Below are positions 36,370 through 48,502 of a DNA stretch of 64,000 nt, in pieces; position 1 is the first letter of the stretch; each line of letters opens with the position of its first letter. Under the pieces are notes generated by a model. It was not told where the DNA came from. It was given only the letters and a program-made list of their open reading frames with translations, and made no database searches. Both the position numbers and the translations under genes were made by a program. Source of the stretch: Parasponia andersonii (Eukaryota > Streptophyta > Magnoliopsida > Rosales > Cannabaceae); the NCBI GenBank assembly GCA_002914805.1, contig JXTB01000090.1, positions 712,934 to 776,933 of the forward strand, in the 5' to 3' direction.

Positions 36370-37148
36370 CAATACTTGTGAGTGTGAGCATTTTGAATAA
36401 GCAGACGGGTTTTGCGTAATTTAGCCATTCGTAATGACAAAAAACACTTTCGTTATTTGACTTTCTTCAGTGTGAGCACTCTGGAATGACCATGCAACTT
36501 ACTTATTAATAATCGTTTTTATCATTTCATATAGTTGTGTTATTCCCCTTTATATAAATATCTGTACTATTAGGTGGCCTTCTTTTTGAGTCTTTGAGCT
36601 GAAATTAGATCTGAAAATTTAGATTGAAGAGTAGCTTGCTCATCCATATTCAATAATAATTCATCATTTCTTCATCAAAAGCCTGAGAGATTCAAGTTTT
36701 GTGCAAGAGATAGATTCTCTTGATTTGATTCGCTCGAAGGGGTTTCGAACTGCAGCTGAGAGGGATTCTTAGCGATTGAGTTACGGGGAGCTTAGCTCAT
36801 TTATAGCTGAGTGGGGGACTTGGTTACTGCAATCTATTTCAACAAAGGTGGATTAGCTTATGGCATTATGAGTATCTAAGGTTAAAAAAAAATAATAATA
36901 AGAATTGTTACTTTTATACGGAAGATCATAATTTGACCTTAGTTGATTTAGTGAATTTATTTCTTGTTAGATTTGATCCTATAGAAATAGACTAAGAGGG
37001 ATCTTTGCTGAATCATGTAAAAATCCTTATGTGATTTTTTTTTTTTTTTTATGCTTTAATGTTCCAAATTTGATTGTTAACAGTTTAATTAAAACAATTG
37101 ATATCTCTAACTGGTAGTTAACGAAATTAGGACTCCGTACAACTTACA
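36370..37148 (+). mobile_element. LTR of the same copia family as 19.5-21.4 kb
   Basis: From about 36660 to 37148 the sequence matches the reverse complement of the LTRs at 19560-19996 and 20280-21350, for example CTGAGAGATTCAAG/TTGAGAGATTCAAG, GATTCTCTTGATTTG, GAGGGATTCT and AATCATGTAAAAATCC/AACCATGTAAAAATCC. A TATA-like TTTATATAAAT near 36550 suits a promoter. No pol sequence adjoins, so it is probably a solo LTR. The left end is uncertain. Confidence 0.68.
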
Positions 37149-37261
37149 AGAATACATGTTATATGAATAATTGGATTTTGAAGTGGAGTAATTGTGACAA
37201 TTCACATATTATAATGGGAATATAATTGTAAAAAAATATATATTTAAGTTGGGGCATATAC

Positions 37262-37830
37262 TAGCGGTTCGTTTGGCATATAAGATTGCATTGGACTATT
37301 AGATTCGATTGGATTGGATAGTGTTATTTAGTACTATATTGTGTTTGGTGTAATACAAGGCTAAAACAAAATAAATATAACAACTTTTTTTAACGTAGTT
37401 CTAATTATGTTTTATTTATAAATGAATAAATAAATATTTCGAAAAATAGGAAAGATAAATTTAAATGATGATTATATAAAATAATATGATTTTAATTCAT
37501 TTATGAAAAATATGTATATAAAAATAAAAAAATATATATTTTTAGTTAAAAAATAAAAATTGGAATTTAATTAATATATATATATATTAATTAAATAAAT
37601 TATTAAAGAAAGAAAAAAGGAAAGAAAAAAAAACAAAAAGTGCTGAGTTTGGGACTAAATTAACTTAATTTCTAGTTAAGATAAAGTTGAGTTAATTTAG
37701 TCCCATGGAAAAGAGACTAAAAAAAGAGTTGGACTCCTTTGTCCAATCTCTCTTGGCCCAAATATGAGATCGAATAAAGGAGTCTAATCCCAACTTTTAA
37801 TTTGGGCCACCAAATGGGATCTAGAGAAAA
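37262..37830. mobile_element. Possible MITE with internal hairpin
   Basis: The block starts GGTTCGTTTGG and ends CCAAATGGGATC, loosely complementary ends of the sort seen in hAT- or Harbinger-type miniature elements. Inside is a near-perfect inverted repeat, GGGACTAAATTAACT (37651-37665) against AGTTAATTTAGTCCC (37690-37704). No convincing target duplication, so this is tentative. Confidence 0.4.
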
Positions 37831-38357
37831 AATTCATTTTATGTATTAAAAAAAAATTGAGTTCGGGCATTATCCCCCACTAGCCCTGCTTATGTATATA
37901 TATATATATATATTATATACGTAAGCCATAAAATATTTTTAGAGAGGCATATACTAAACAATTTTATTAGCTATTTTTTTTTCTTCTCTTAACTTTTTGT
38001 ATATTATTTTATCTTTATTTTCTTACTCATGATAAATCTAAAAATGATAATTTTGAAGCATATTAGTCAACATAGAATTAAAACAGTTATTCAAAAAACT
38101 CCAAAGAAAACTATCCATAGAAAAGAAGGGCAAAATAAAGTATTTCAGAATAATATAAATAAAGTTTTTTTTTTTAAATGTTCAGTATGGTCATATGAGA
38201 GGCATTATTGAAATTTTTCATAACATATTTGGGTAAAATTCATAATTACAAAATTTTAGGTAGGTACAAATAAAGGACTCAACTGAATTTTTTTTAAAAA
38301 AATATCAGGGTAAAATTTAGAATTCAAATATATCTCCATGAGCCACATTTTGCTTCG

Positions 38358-38497
38358 CGATTGTATATGTATGTATCTATCCCTTATATTTTCTCTCTTA
38401 AAATACACAAACTAGATTTAGCAAAGACGATTGTATATGTATGTATCTATCTCTTATATTTTCTCTCTTAAAATACACAAACTAGATTTAGCAAAGA
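38358..38497. repeat. 70-bp tandem duplication, nearly identical
   Basis: Two 70-base units starting at 38358 and 38428 differ at one visible base. Very recent or conserved by conversion. Confidence 0.9.
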
Positions 38498-41400
38498 CTT
38501 ATTGTTGAGGTAGTGGGAACAAAGTACATATGAATAATGAAGAATAATCTCAGTTTTTATTCCTAATTTCAAAAGGGGAATAGTATTCCAATGATATCAA
38601 TGTTGAAAAAGAAATTCTTAAGAGTCATTTTCTAGTTTATGAATGGTAGAAAATATTTTAGTGAAATAATGAAACAACTCAAAGTGTGAAGGACTCGTTC
38701 ACTTCTTTTTTCTTACTTTTCCCTTGTCCTAGAAAGTATGCGAGTGATCACTTTAGAAATTCAATTTTCGAAAATTATTTTCAAATTGTGTACTCTGAGA
38801 CCCTAAATATGTTGAAAGAATAAATTATCCAAAAAAATTCACGAGTTATATTATAACCTATTGTGTAATTTACAAGCGTACAAAATCGTAATAAATAATG
38901 TAGAATAAGTATCAAATATGGTTCCACGATGATGTTGAATTACTAACTATTGATATTTTTATTAACTCTAATATTATTTAAACTAAATGATTATTGATAA
39001 ACTAAAATAAGACTAAATACAAACTAAAATCACAAAAGTGAAAATTAAGTAAGGAAGAAAATTAAACGAGTCTTAAATCAATAAAAGGAAGTTCTAGGGT
39101 TTCGATTTCATCTTAACTAATCCACTCTCTTTATCTATCTCATTAGTATAAAATTATTCTCTTAGCGATAATTGAGATTCCTTATTTTATTCACTAATAT
39201 CTCCCGAAGTCGAACAAAAACACTCTTAATTATAACTCATTGTACTCCTATGTGAATTAAACTAATTAAGATATTTGAAAACTCATATAATAACTACACA
39301 AACCATATTAATATATTTTTATTTCACATGCAATCTATGATATTCATCCTAATGAATCAAACACATAGATCTCTTTCTGGTTTTATTGTGATTAATATAT
39401 CATCTAATAAATAAATGATCAATTAAATAGAAGCATTATGAACAAAGATGAAAACTCAAATAAGAAAAATAATTCATTGACAAGATTAAAAGAACAATTC
39501 AAAATATCATAGTTATGCAACATCATAACCTAAAAAGGGAAAGTTATTTCATGGTGAAAAATAAAGACATCCTAACAATTGAAAAGAATATCAAGAAAGA
39601 AAAGAAAAAAGAAAAATTAGTTGTAGATTTGAAGTCGTAATCATCTGCCGTCTCTTGATTGATTGTCTTCTCTTCTTTATGCCATGCTTTTTCCTCTCAT
39701 TTTCTGGTCTAGAAGTCGTCTAGAATGAGCACTTGAGGTCCCAAATTATAGATTGAGTCGCATAAGAGAAAATTTCTAATTTTTTCACAATTTCCCGTTT
39801 ATGAAATTCCTCAGCTGGGGCAGCAGCACCTAGCTTCTCTTCCACTGAATTTTTTTTTATTATTATTTTCCTTTCGCCTTCACTGGCGCCATAGCCCGCT
39901 AGCTCTCTAGAGCTCATATTCATTTTTCTCGCATTGCGACCCCAATATTTACAACTGCATTTTTGAGTTTCTGGTTGTTTAAGCATCCAATTTTGATAAA
40001 AAGTCTTAAGAGAACATCTTCAACTCCTAAACTTCAATCCAAGAATAAAAACACAAGAAAAACTAATTAAAATCTCAAAAGCACAAATTATCATGTTAAG
40101 AATACTCGATTAATGAGTATAAATTCAAATTATCACAAACCAATATCCACCTTGTTCAAATTGTGTACTTTCAATGTCCTTATTTCTAAGGTGAAAGTCA
40201 AAAATGACCTCCCTAAAAGTGTGCATCATAAATTGACCTCTAATTTTGGTTTGAGTTAGAAGTTATTCTGTCGAAATTGACCCCAGAATCAAACATCTCA
40301 ACTAATGTAGGCCTATGTGATTTTGGGTCTTGAAGTAGAGATTTAACAGACAAAGCTCAGAGAGTGCAATCTTATATTTGATTTTAGATGATTCAGAAAG
40401 GTACTTATTGAATAACTATGCTATGTATCTCAATTCTTACACCAATTTTAACAGGGTTGTGGAAAGAAAAAAGAAAATGCTAGCATTTGTGTCAAGTGTC
40501 AAGAGTTCTATAACCCAAATAAAAGGAAGTGTAATCCTTCCAAAACAGACTTTTAATGTGATTTTGTTTTGACTATTTACAAGGGCAGTTTTGTCATGAC
40601 AAGAAAAGCTTAAGGATCGACAATAAAATTCTATTTGTTCTCCCTATACCTCAATGAAAAAAAAAAGTATACTAATGGAGTATTAGTGTAACTATTTTGG
40701 ATTCTAGAAGCTTTGTTATTAATATTCCGATTTTAGGAGTGAGTGACATTCTAATATTAAGAAAGTGGGTGGGTGTCATTGTGTCAATGTAATTTTACGT
40801 TTTAAAAATGTTGGCGAATCTATTAGGAGATTCTTCTTTTTCATAAAAGTACAAAGGGATTATCTGAATTTCATGGAGCAGTTTATAACTAAACTTGTTA
40901 CTTTTCTAATTTGTTGTAGGTTCGAGTTTTAAAATGATGTTCACACTACGTTACAAAATTATAATAAAAATAAATGAACTTCAAGAGTTCGACAGACAAG
41001 AAGGTCAAGCTGGATAGAGTTGAGGCCTCCTTTGTCCTCTAATGGAAAATTAGCCATATAAAACCTTTGAAATGATAGTGGAAACTGGAAAGTAACATAA
41101 GAACATTGAGAAACTCAAAAGAAAGTTTTACTATCGAACCACTATCCCCCCCAAAAAATATAATATATATTGGACACAACAAATAGGTGATAAAATTGAG
41201 AAACCCAAAAGAAACTTTTACTATCGACCCACTATCCCCCCCCAAAAATATAATATATATTGGACACAACAAATAGGTGATGAAATTGAGAAACCCAAAA
41301 GAAACTTTTACTATCGACCCACTATCCCCCCCCCCAAAAAATATAATATATATTGGACACAACAAATAGGTGATGAAACATGAGAATCCATGTGATTAAC

Positions 41401-42191
41401 CTTAAAGGAATATTTTTCAATTTTAAGACTTAAAAGTCTCTATTTAATCATATCTCCACTTGAATGTAACCATAAAATTTATCTCCAGAACACGTATGGT
41501 ACAACTAATTGCTTGCCAGCATATAATCTATATACAATAATCATCATTCTCTTGGCAATATGTATAAATATTCATGGATGGATTTACGCACGTTTATATA
41601 AAATAGGGATCATTAAAATAACCTTAGATATAAAAGCATGTATAATATGAGCACGATTAGAGTGTATCCTTAAATATAAAAGCATCATCCCTGGTGTGTG
41701 TATATATAAGCACTAGTATTTTTTTTTTATTACCTGTCATTTTAAATAATAGAAAATTTTATATTAAAAAGTAAAAAAAATAATATTAATAATATATATT
41801 TTATTATAACTATTAGATCATCGTTTAATAATAATTAAAAAAAATTATCTACATACTCATAAAAAATTGCCCAATTTGCATAATAATAAGCCAATGACGG
41901 AGTAGGCAGCAATCTATATACACAAGGAATCATAAATATTTTAACTAAAACACGAAGCAACAAAAGCCTTGCAAGAAAAACAATAAAAATAGTTGTCATT
42001 TCCATCACAGCTTGGCAAAAAAATGGATAGAATACTGCTTTTCTCTTTTGTCCTCAATAAACCAAATTATATGCTTTTTTCACTATTAACAAGCATAACT
42101 TTGGCTTTCTTTTCATTGTTTTCTACTTCATTGCAGCTTCCTTTTGCTTTTTCCCACGCCAAACTCATGCTTCTAAGCTGAGATTTTCATC
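38498..42191. other. Intergenic DNA with repeat remnants
   Basis: Positions 38488-38800 resemble 32449-32700 in the flank of the intact DUF538 copy, so this is the displaced tail of that duplication. From 38830 to about 40150 the sequence has the feel of an old dispersed plant repeat (a phrase ending in TTCCACGATGATGTTGAATTACTA), but ends were not found. A 90-base minisatellite lies at 41095-41376. No gene supported before the DUF761 promoter. Confidence 0.45.
41095..41376. repeat. 90-bp minisatellite, about three copies
   Basis: Three copies with a period of 90 bases (anchors TTGAG at 41106, 41196 and 41286). Each contains TACTATCGA, a C-run of varying length and ATATTGGACACAACAAATAG. The unit stays open on the minus strand, giving a repetitive 108-codon frame that I do not consider a gene. 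Confidence 0.88.
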
Positions 42192-42199
42192 TATAAAAA
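42192..42199 (+). promoter_or_regulatory. TATA box of the DUF761 gene
   Basis: TATAAAAA lies 137 bases before the start codon at 42336, which would give a leader of about 110 bases. Confidence 0.5.
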
Positions 42200-42335
42200 C
42201 AAGATGGTTTCTCCCATTTGTGAACATCAACAAGCAATTCCGAGCCTAATCCCACCTCAAAATCGTAGTTCCCTTCTCAATCCAACGTCGAGAAAGACGT
42301 TTTTCGGTTGAGAAGTTTTTTAACAAACAGCTGAT

Positions 42336-42560
42336 ATGGAACAAAGCAGGGAAGTTTTCATTGCTGGTTGCCAGAGGATGAACAAGAAGGTGAGGGAAAG
42401 TCCAAGAAAAGAAGTAGTAAGCAGATGGCAAAGTGTTAGGGATGAGGAGGATGTTGATGATCTAGCCGAAGCTTTTATCAAGAACTTCCGCAACCAGCTA
42501 AAGATTCAACGTGAAGAGTCAATGAAACGTTTCCATGAAATGATAGGTCGAGGTGTTTAA
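42336..42560 (+). CDS. Small DUF761 (cotton-fibre-expressed type) protein
   Basis: A 74-residue single-exon protein. The C-terminal half (residues about 40-72) matches the DUF761 pattern: DDLAEAFIKNF, then a Gln/Arg-rich helix ending REESMKRFHEMIGRG. The N-terminal half is short, basic and polar with no signal peptide. Family members are usually longer and often have an N-terminal hydrophobic or DUF4408 segment; a hydrophobic 62-codon frame at 41993-42181 lies upstream but ends before the TATA box used here, so I did not join it. Function of DUF761 proteins is not established. A TATA box at 42192 supports a separate short gene. Confidence 0.72.
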   Translation: MEQSREVFIAGCQRMNKKVRESPRKEVVSRWQSVRDEEDVDDLAEAFIKNFRNQLKIQREESMKRFHEMIGRGV

Positions 42561-43297
42561 CAAGAAAGATTGTTTGTCTCTTCTATTGGGTTTTTCTTCA
42601 AGTCAATAACCATAATTGATAATTCTTTCCTATAAAGTGTTGAAAAGTTGTGTACTCAACATGCTTACTTTCTTTGAGAATAGCAATTAAATAATGTAAA
42701 TCTATTTCAATTCAACTAGAATCTTAATACAAAGCAAATTACAAATTGGACGACCAAATAGAGACTGCCTCACTGATCAAAAATTCCTTATTTAAAATGA
42801 GCATTACAATACAATTGACATTCACTTCTAATAGATACCAATTTGATGTAACAAAGCATGAAACATAAATCAGATTCATAAGCAGAGGAGAGACCTAAGT
42901 ATATATTGAATGATCTCTAATGACCATGTATATTCACAAAGCATCTCTAAGGATTACATACTACCAACACAAATCCCATAACAAAGGAAAGAACGACCTA
43001 ATTTCCAGTATCAAGATTTACATGTATCTACTCTTTTTTTTTTTTTTTTCACGAATGTAAAGAAATGACCTCGTAGTGCAGTTGCCGAAACCAAGAATCA
43101 CATAATTGCTAAACGAACGACAAAATCACCCTCAACTTGTAAATGCAAGAAGACCGACCATCAACCATTCATATCAAATCTCCAAAAAGAAAGGATTTGA
43201 GAGACTTCTACCAGATTCGGATTTGAGAGACTTCTACCAGATTCACTGCTTCGCCAGGATTTCTAGAGACCAACACAGATGCTTTCCATCGTTCTAA
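42561..43297. other. Space between convergent genes
   Basis: Contains the 3' flanks of the DUF761 gene (plus) and the F-box/kelch gene (minus). GAGAGACTTCTACCAGATTC is repeated near 43199 and 43222. No further gene. Confidence 0.5.
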
Positions 43298-46184
43298 TTA
43301 TACTTGCAGCACTTGACAATGCAGGATGTGACTCTTCAAACCACTTCGACCTGCTATACTTGACCATAAATTAGCTACAAGAGTTCTAAAATGACCCCTC
43401 CCAGCAATATTTTCCCAGATATGAGGGTTGCTTTCAACTCGTTTATCAGGGCTCGAAACATCCACTATACTTATGCTCATGTTATTGCGGATAATGCAAA
43501 GCTTCCCGTTGAGGGGAACAAGTGCAGCAGCCTCCAATGCACGTGAGCTGCCTAGATGGAGCTTGCTATCTATAAATTTGTTCCACGAGTCAGTGGATCT
43601 ATCATATACCCTAAGCTTGCATCCATCCCGACAATCCAAGGCATATAGTTGCCCATTCATAGAGATGCACGGGTTGCGCCAACCAGCAACCATTCCAACA
43701 CTAATTGGTGTCCAGGTGTTAGTTTCAGGAGAGTAGGCTTCACTCATTACCTCACGATGAGAACCAAGACCTTTGAGGAACCACATTCCATCATGAACAA
43801 CCCCAATGAAGGGCACCATAGCAGTACTCATGTCTGAAATAAAGCTCCACCGGTTTTTATTTGGATCTAAAACTTCAGCAGAACGAAGAGTCCTTTGGGT
43901 TCCTTCACACTCCCCACCAGCCACGTATAGGCAGTTGTTGATGACACAAGAACCAAAAAAATGACGTTTGCGAAGCATGTCTGGTGCCCTATGCCATTTG
44001 TTTGTTCGGGCGCTGTAGTAAATAACACGCCTCAAAGATCCTTTTAGCGGATCTTTTCCTCCGAATAAGTATAAGTGGCAACCACTAAGGACGGCACAGC
44101 CAAAACCAAGTGCTTCAGAATACTCTCCTGGTATAGGTGGAAGAGGCTGCCAAAGATGGTAAGTGGGATCATAAGCATGCCATGAGATCCTCCCATCCCA
44201 GTCTCTTTTGATGACATAAACCCACTCTTCTGCCATTCCAAGGCTTTTCCTGAGAGAATAAAAGAAGTTTCCAGCCAAAAGGCGGTGCCATTTCTTGCAA
44301 ACTAAACGGAGCTTTCTATGTTCAACACGGGGCACTCTAATTAGACAAGCAAGTGCAAGGTCATCAGGTAGGCCTGGTAGGAGAGGTGGCTGGAATCGGG
44401 TCCTTTCTTTGCGTGAGTTTTTGCCCTTGTGTGCATTAGGATTGATATCAGGCTGGATGCAAAGTTTTGATCCTGGGACAAACTTTCTTGCCCCTGCAAC
44501 TGTTTTTAAGCCCGCATCTACTTTGCAATAACATGATACAGAATCAACCTACAAAACATTACATGTTAGAATGCAAGAAATAATAGGATCCACAGACCCT
44601 AAATTTTTGTCTTTCGAAAAGTAATTTACAACTTTAAAAGCAAAAGGAGAGAACATAATCAAAAAATGCTAGTAAGAAGCCGTGTAAAAAAGGTTTTCAC
44701 GGTTCCCTACAAGACACCTTTGGGAAGAATTTGAATTTTTCATACGCAAATTGTGGGATATTTTCTAAAGCACCTAGTGTGAACAGAGGATAATAACCTA
44801 AGCTTTTTTATCCTCCTGATGCCCAATTTAGAGTAGCAACAAATAAACCAGGAATCAGAGGATGATATCAAAAGAAGTGGGGAAGACTTAAGGCACAGAA
44901 CAGGAATGTAACTTTAAAACTTTATGGACAATTAAATCTAGCATTCGGATGTAAATAAAAGCAAGTTTAAAAACCCTGAGGAGACTTTTGAACCGTATAT
45001 TTATCTTAAGCTTAAATCTAAGTTCCCCCAAAAAAGTATCAGCTGTTACTATTTATTTCTAGCAAAGTTCACAAAAAGTATGACTCTGATTAATATTATG
45101 CTAAGAACTACAAAGACATTGGACAGAAAACCAAAATGTGGTTTTAATATACATTCAAAATTCATATGTAGCCTTTATCACGGGGAAGACTGGCACAACT
45201 TTGCAAGAAAACTATTCAAAGGATTTCTCATAGAAGACTCATAAGTATATTACATATGCATATGTATGCATAACATTATATATACATATAACAAAATTAG
45301 CAAGAGATAGAAAGAACTAGTAAGGATACAAGTAGCAGTGAACAGAAATGGAAATCAACAGCTCTCTAAGTTCCTCAGTAAAATGAAATTAGCATTCATC
45401 AGAATCTGTTGTTGTCTATTCTACAACCAGAAAGCTACATCTAGGGCTAAAACTAGAGACAAGTCATAATATAAACATCATGAGTAAATCTAAGCCTTCC
45501 ATTAACTCCTACGAGAGACGTAACATATATAATGCTGAATAAAAGTAACACAATACTAAGCAACACAAATTCCTCGTTATAAACCAACACCACCCTCCTA
45601 TGTTTCAAATTCCAGCTCTAAGCATATACATTGAGAAGAATTGCTCATAGAAAACGAATTTGGATAGACCAAGCTCGAATTCCCAACTTCAAGAACTCAT
45701 ATGACAAAATGCAGTGGTTCAAACATAACAAAAAAAAGACCAAACGCTCATCCAATTCCAAATCTCCAAAATTTTGGCTCTTCAATTAGAAACCCAGTAA
45801 TTAATAAAGAATCCCCAGAAAAATCATGAAAAGAAATGCTACTTAATTTTCCAAAATTTCCATAAAATCTATCTGGGTCTGTATAAGCTTAAAAAAACAA
45901 ATAAGTAAATAAAAATTCAAAACCAAAATGCAATGCATAAAGAACAAGTAAAGCTCAAACACATGCGCTTGCTGATCAAACAAGCTTCCAAATTTCACCA
46001 AAACTTCGCGCAATTCAACTAAAATTGCATCTGGGTATCTCTAGAATTTGAAGAAAAAATAAAGAAAAAATTGGCCAAAGAAGAAAAGGGTAGAAGGGTG
46101 AGAGATCGGTTTGACTAACCAATGGAGCTTGAACTCGAAAGCCCCTTTGGGTATTAGAAGACCGTTCACCACTTTGGTCCATCT
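43298..46184 (-). CDS. SAGL1: F-box/kelch-repeat protein, SAGL1 (At1g55270) type
   Basis: Two coding exons on the minus strand, 46122-46184 and 43298-44548, joined by a phase-0 intron of about 1.6 kb, give 437 residues, close to the Arabidopsis protein. After a Cys-containing N-terminus (VDSVSCYCKVDAGLK, GSKLCIQPDINPNAH) comes the F-box at about residues 75-122 (LLPGLPDDLALACLIRVP, LRLVCKKWHRLL). Kelch repeats follow (about 140-390) with GCHLYLFGGKD, NCLYVAGGECEG, GWRNPCISMNGQLYALD and KLCIIRNN, and a conserved tail ending HILHCQVLQ. Such proteins are substrate adaptors of SCF ubiquitin ligases. SAGL1 is reported to promote turnover of phenylalanine ammonia-lyase and the wax enzyme CER3; the same job is inferred here from high similarity. 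The start is fixed by exon 1 and its in-frame join. A CT microsatellite lies in the leader region upstream. Confidence 0.93.
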
Positions 46185-46357
46185 GATGATGATATTAACA
46201 ATCACAAGCTCACAGAAAGAAGCAAAGAAAGAAAGGCTCTGAGTCTCAGATCGAAGGTTTGCTCTGATCCTTCAAATGAGAAAATAAAATAAAGTCTCTA
46301 TTTTTTTTTTCTTTTCTTTTTCTTTTTTTCCCTCTGCAAATGCAAACAAATATCAAC

Positions 46358-46400
46358 TCACAACAACAACAACAACAACGACATTAACACCAAACCAAAG

Positions 46401-46436
<36 letters not shown>
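46358..46436 (-). repeat. (CAA)n and (CT)n microsatellites upstream of the F-box gene
   Basis: A CAACAACAA tract at about 46361-46379 and a CT run at about 46403-46436 lie 180-250 bases upstream of the start codon at 46184, in the likely leader or core promoter. On the sense strand of the gene they read TTG and AG repeats. Confidence 0.8.
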
Positions 46437-46437
<1 letters not shown>

Positions 46438-47558
46438 GCTCAAGAGTACAGCTGGACCCATGGGCTTCACCAACTTCAGATTTTCTAAGTGGGTTTAGAT
46501 CGAAAAACTATAAAAGTTAATGGAAAAAAAATAATTATATTTTAATTAAAAATTATTTCAATGTAACTTTTTGTCATAAAAAAATGTTTATTTATTGTGA
46601 AAATTGTGTGAATTAAAAACTTCTCACCAGATGACAAGAAAGCTTTGAGGGAAATCTTGCCATTAATGGGTCAACCCTATTGAGGGACAGAGTCAAATGA
46701 CACCAACGACATGGATCTTGTTTTGATATCCATTTTCGGTAAGATATTAATGTAAAATAATAAAACAATAACAATTACATAAAAGATTCTTTATTTTTTT
46801 TGGCCAAGTACAAAACAAAATATTCTTTCTAAAATTTCAGATCTAACACTTTTTGTTGATTTTATCCATCAGATTCAATGCCTTTTTAAAATAAATGAAT
46901 AAGGTTTAGATTTTCCCCTCAAAGAAAAAAAAATAGGGTAACATTTTTCTATTTTTGTAGATATGAAGTTTTTTATTTTAATGATGAAGCAATGAGTGGT
47001 CAGATTTCATTCTTAAAATTTTAAGAGTTTCACGAGAACCTTAAGAATATAAATTCAAAAAAAAAAAAATCAAAGCTTATTTATGTTTGCAAAGAGTTTC
47101 ATCATTTGCCTTTAAAATAAAAAATAAAATTAAATAATGTAATGTTTATTTTTTTTTAAAAAAAGTGTAAATTGTAAAAAAAATATCTTAAAATTTGAGT
47201 GTTTTATAATTTAAAACACAAAGTTTGAACTTTATAAAATAATACTAAGATTAAGAATTTTTGAAAATTAATTACATGAACTAACTTTTTAACTAATTTT
47301 AATAATAGAAAAATAATAATATCATACATTAAAATTGGATCAATTATTATTATTTTCTTTAATTTTGAAGATATTATTATCTTTTACCAGTTAAAGTTAT
47401 TCAAAAAGTCAATTTAAATATTAATTTTTAAAAATTTTTAATCTCAATATATTATTTTACGGAATACAAATTTCAACATTTAAATTATAGAAGATTCAAG
47501 TCTCAATGTATTTATTTTTACAATTTACCCTAGACCGGAAATCATTGCCAGGAGATAT

Positions 47559-47650
47559 TGCATTTGTAGAAGTGGAATCTATAAAGATGGATGTAATTTG
47601 CATTTGTAGAAATGGAATTTATAATGATGGATGTAATTTGCATTTGTAGA
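47559..47650. repeat. 40-bp minisatellite
   Basis: Two full copies and a partial third of a 40-base unit beginning GCATTTGTAGAA (anchors at 47561, 47601 and 47641). Confidence 0.8.
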
Positions 47651-48502
47651 TTCGTGTGAGCTTTATATATGTATTGAATACCAACATATAAAAAGGAGAC
47701 ATAATGATATTATGAATACCATTATCATCATCTCTCCAAAAATAAATAAACAAATAAAAATAAGCAAATCATCATGACCAATATGATTTAATTTTTATGA
47801 GTTATACACGAGTCCTTCAATCAATTTTTATGATTTCGGTTAGTGTTCTATTGAAATGAGCCTTTGATGATATATCTTATTCGAGGGAGATTATGGGAAG
47901 CAAATTTAAAAATAAATTAAAAGCAAAACAAAATCTTAGCTAGCCAATATTGTGATACTTTCCCAAGCTGATTTTAGATGGAATATCATAAATAACATAT
48001 TAAAGAATGAGTGAATGAGATCAATTGGGGAAAATGCCATAACGTACTTTGATGATTAAATTAGGGATAGTGCACTACTTGTATCTTGGATGAGTTTCAT
48101 TATCATGGCATCTTGTACAAACACTGAGCAATGACAATTGACTAGACTAAATATTTCTTAGTAGGAATAAAAACATCAATTTATATTTTAGATATTCCTT
48201 ACCAAGGAAAATCATACATATATATATCGTATGTTCAAAAGGATATTAAATAATAAAAGAAATATGACTACATGAGAAAACAGAAAGGAGATAAGGGGAT
48301 TAAGATGAGGGGACCAAAAAAAAAAGGCAAAATCTTTATAAAGTGCTTGTGATAGGAGCAAGAAATCACCTCAATGAAATGGACTATTGAGTTGAAGACC
48401 CTCTTTATAAATGATTTCTGTTCCATTTGAGAAGACTCACACTTAACAAGAACTAGCATTATAATAATGCTTTCACAAGCATTATATATACACACAAACT
48501 TA

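Noticed and set aside
39720-39986. 88-codon minus-strand frame
   Set aside because: Composition is not extreme, but there is no recognisable domain, no promoter and no splice partner; too weak to call.
41039-41365. 108-codon repetitive minus-strand frame
   Set aside because: It is the 90-bp minisatellite read in a frame that its length keeps open.
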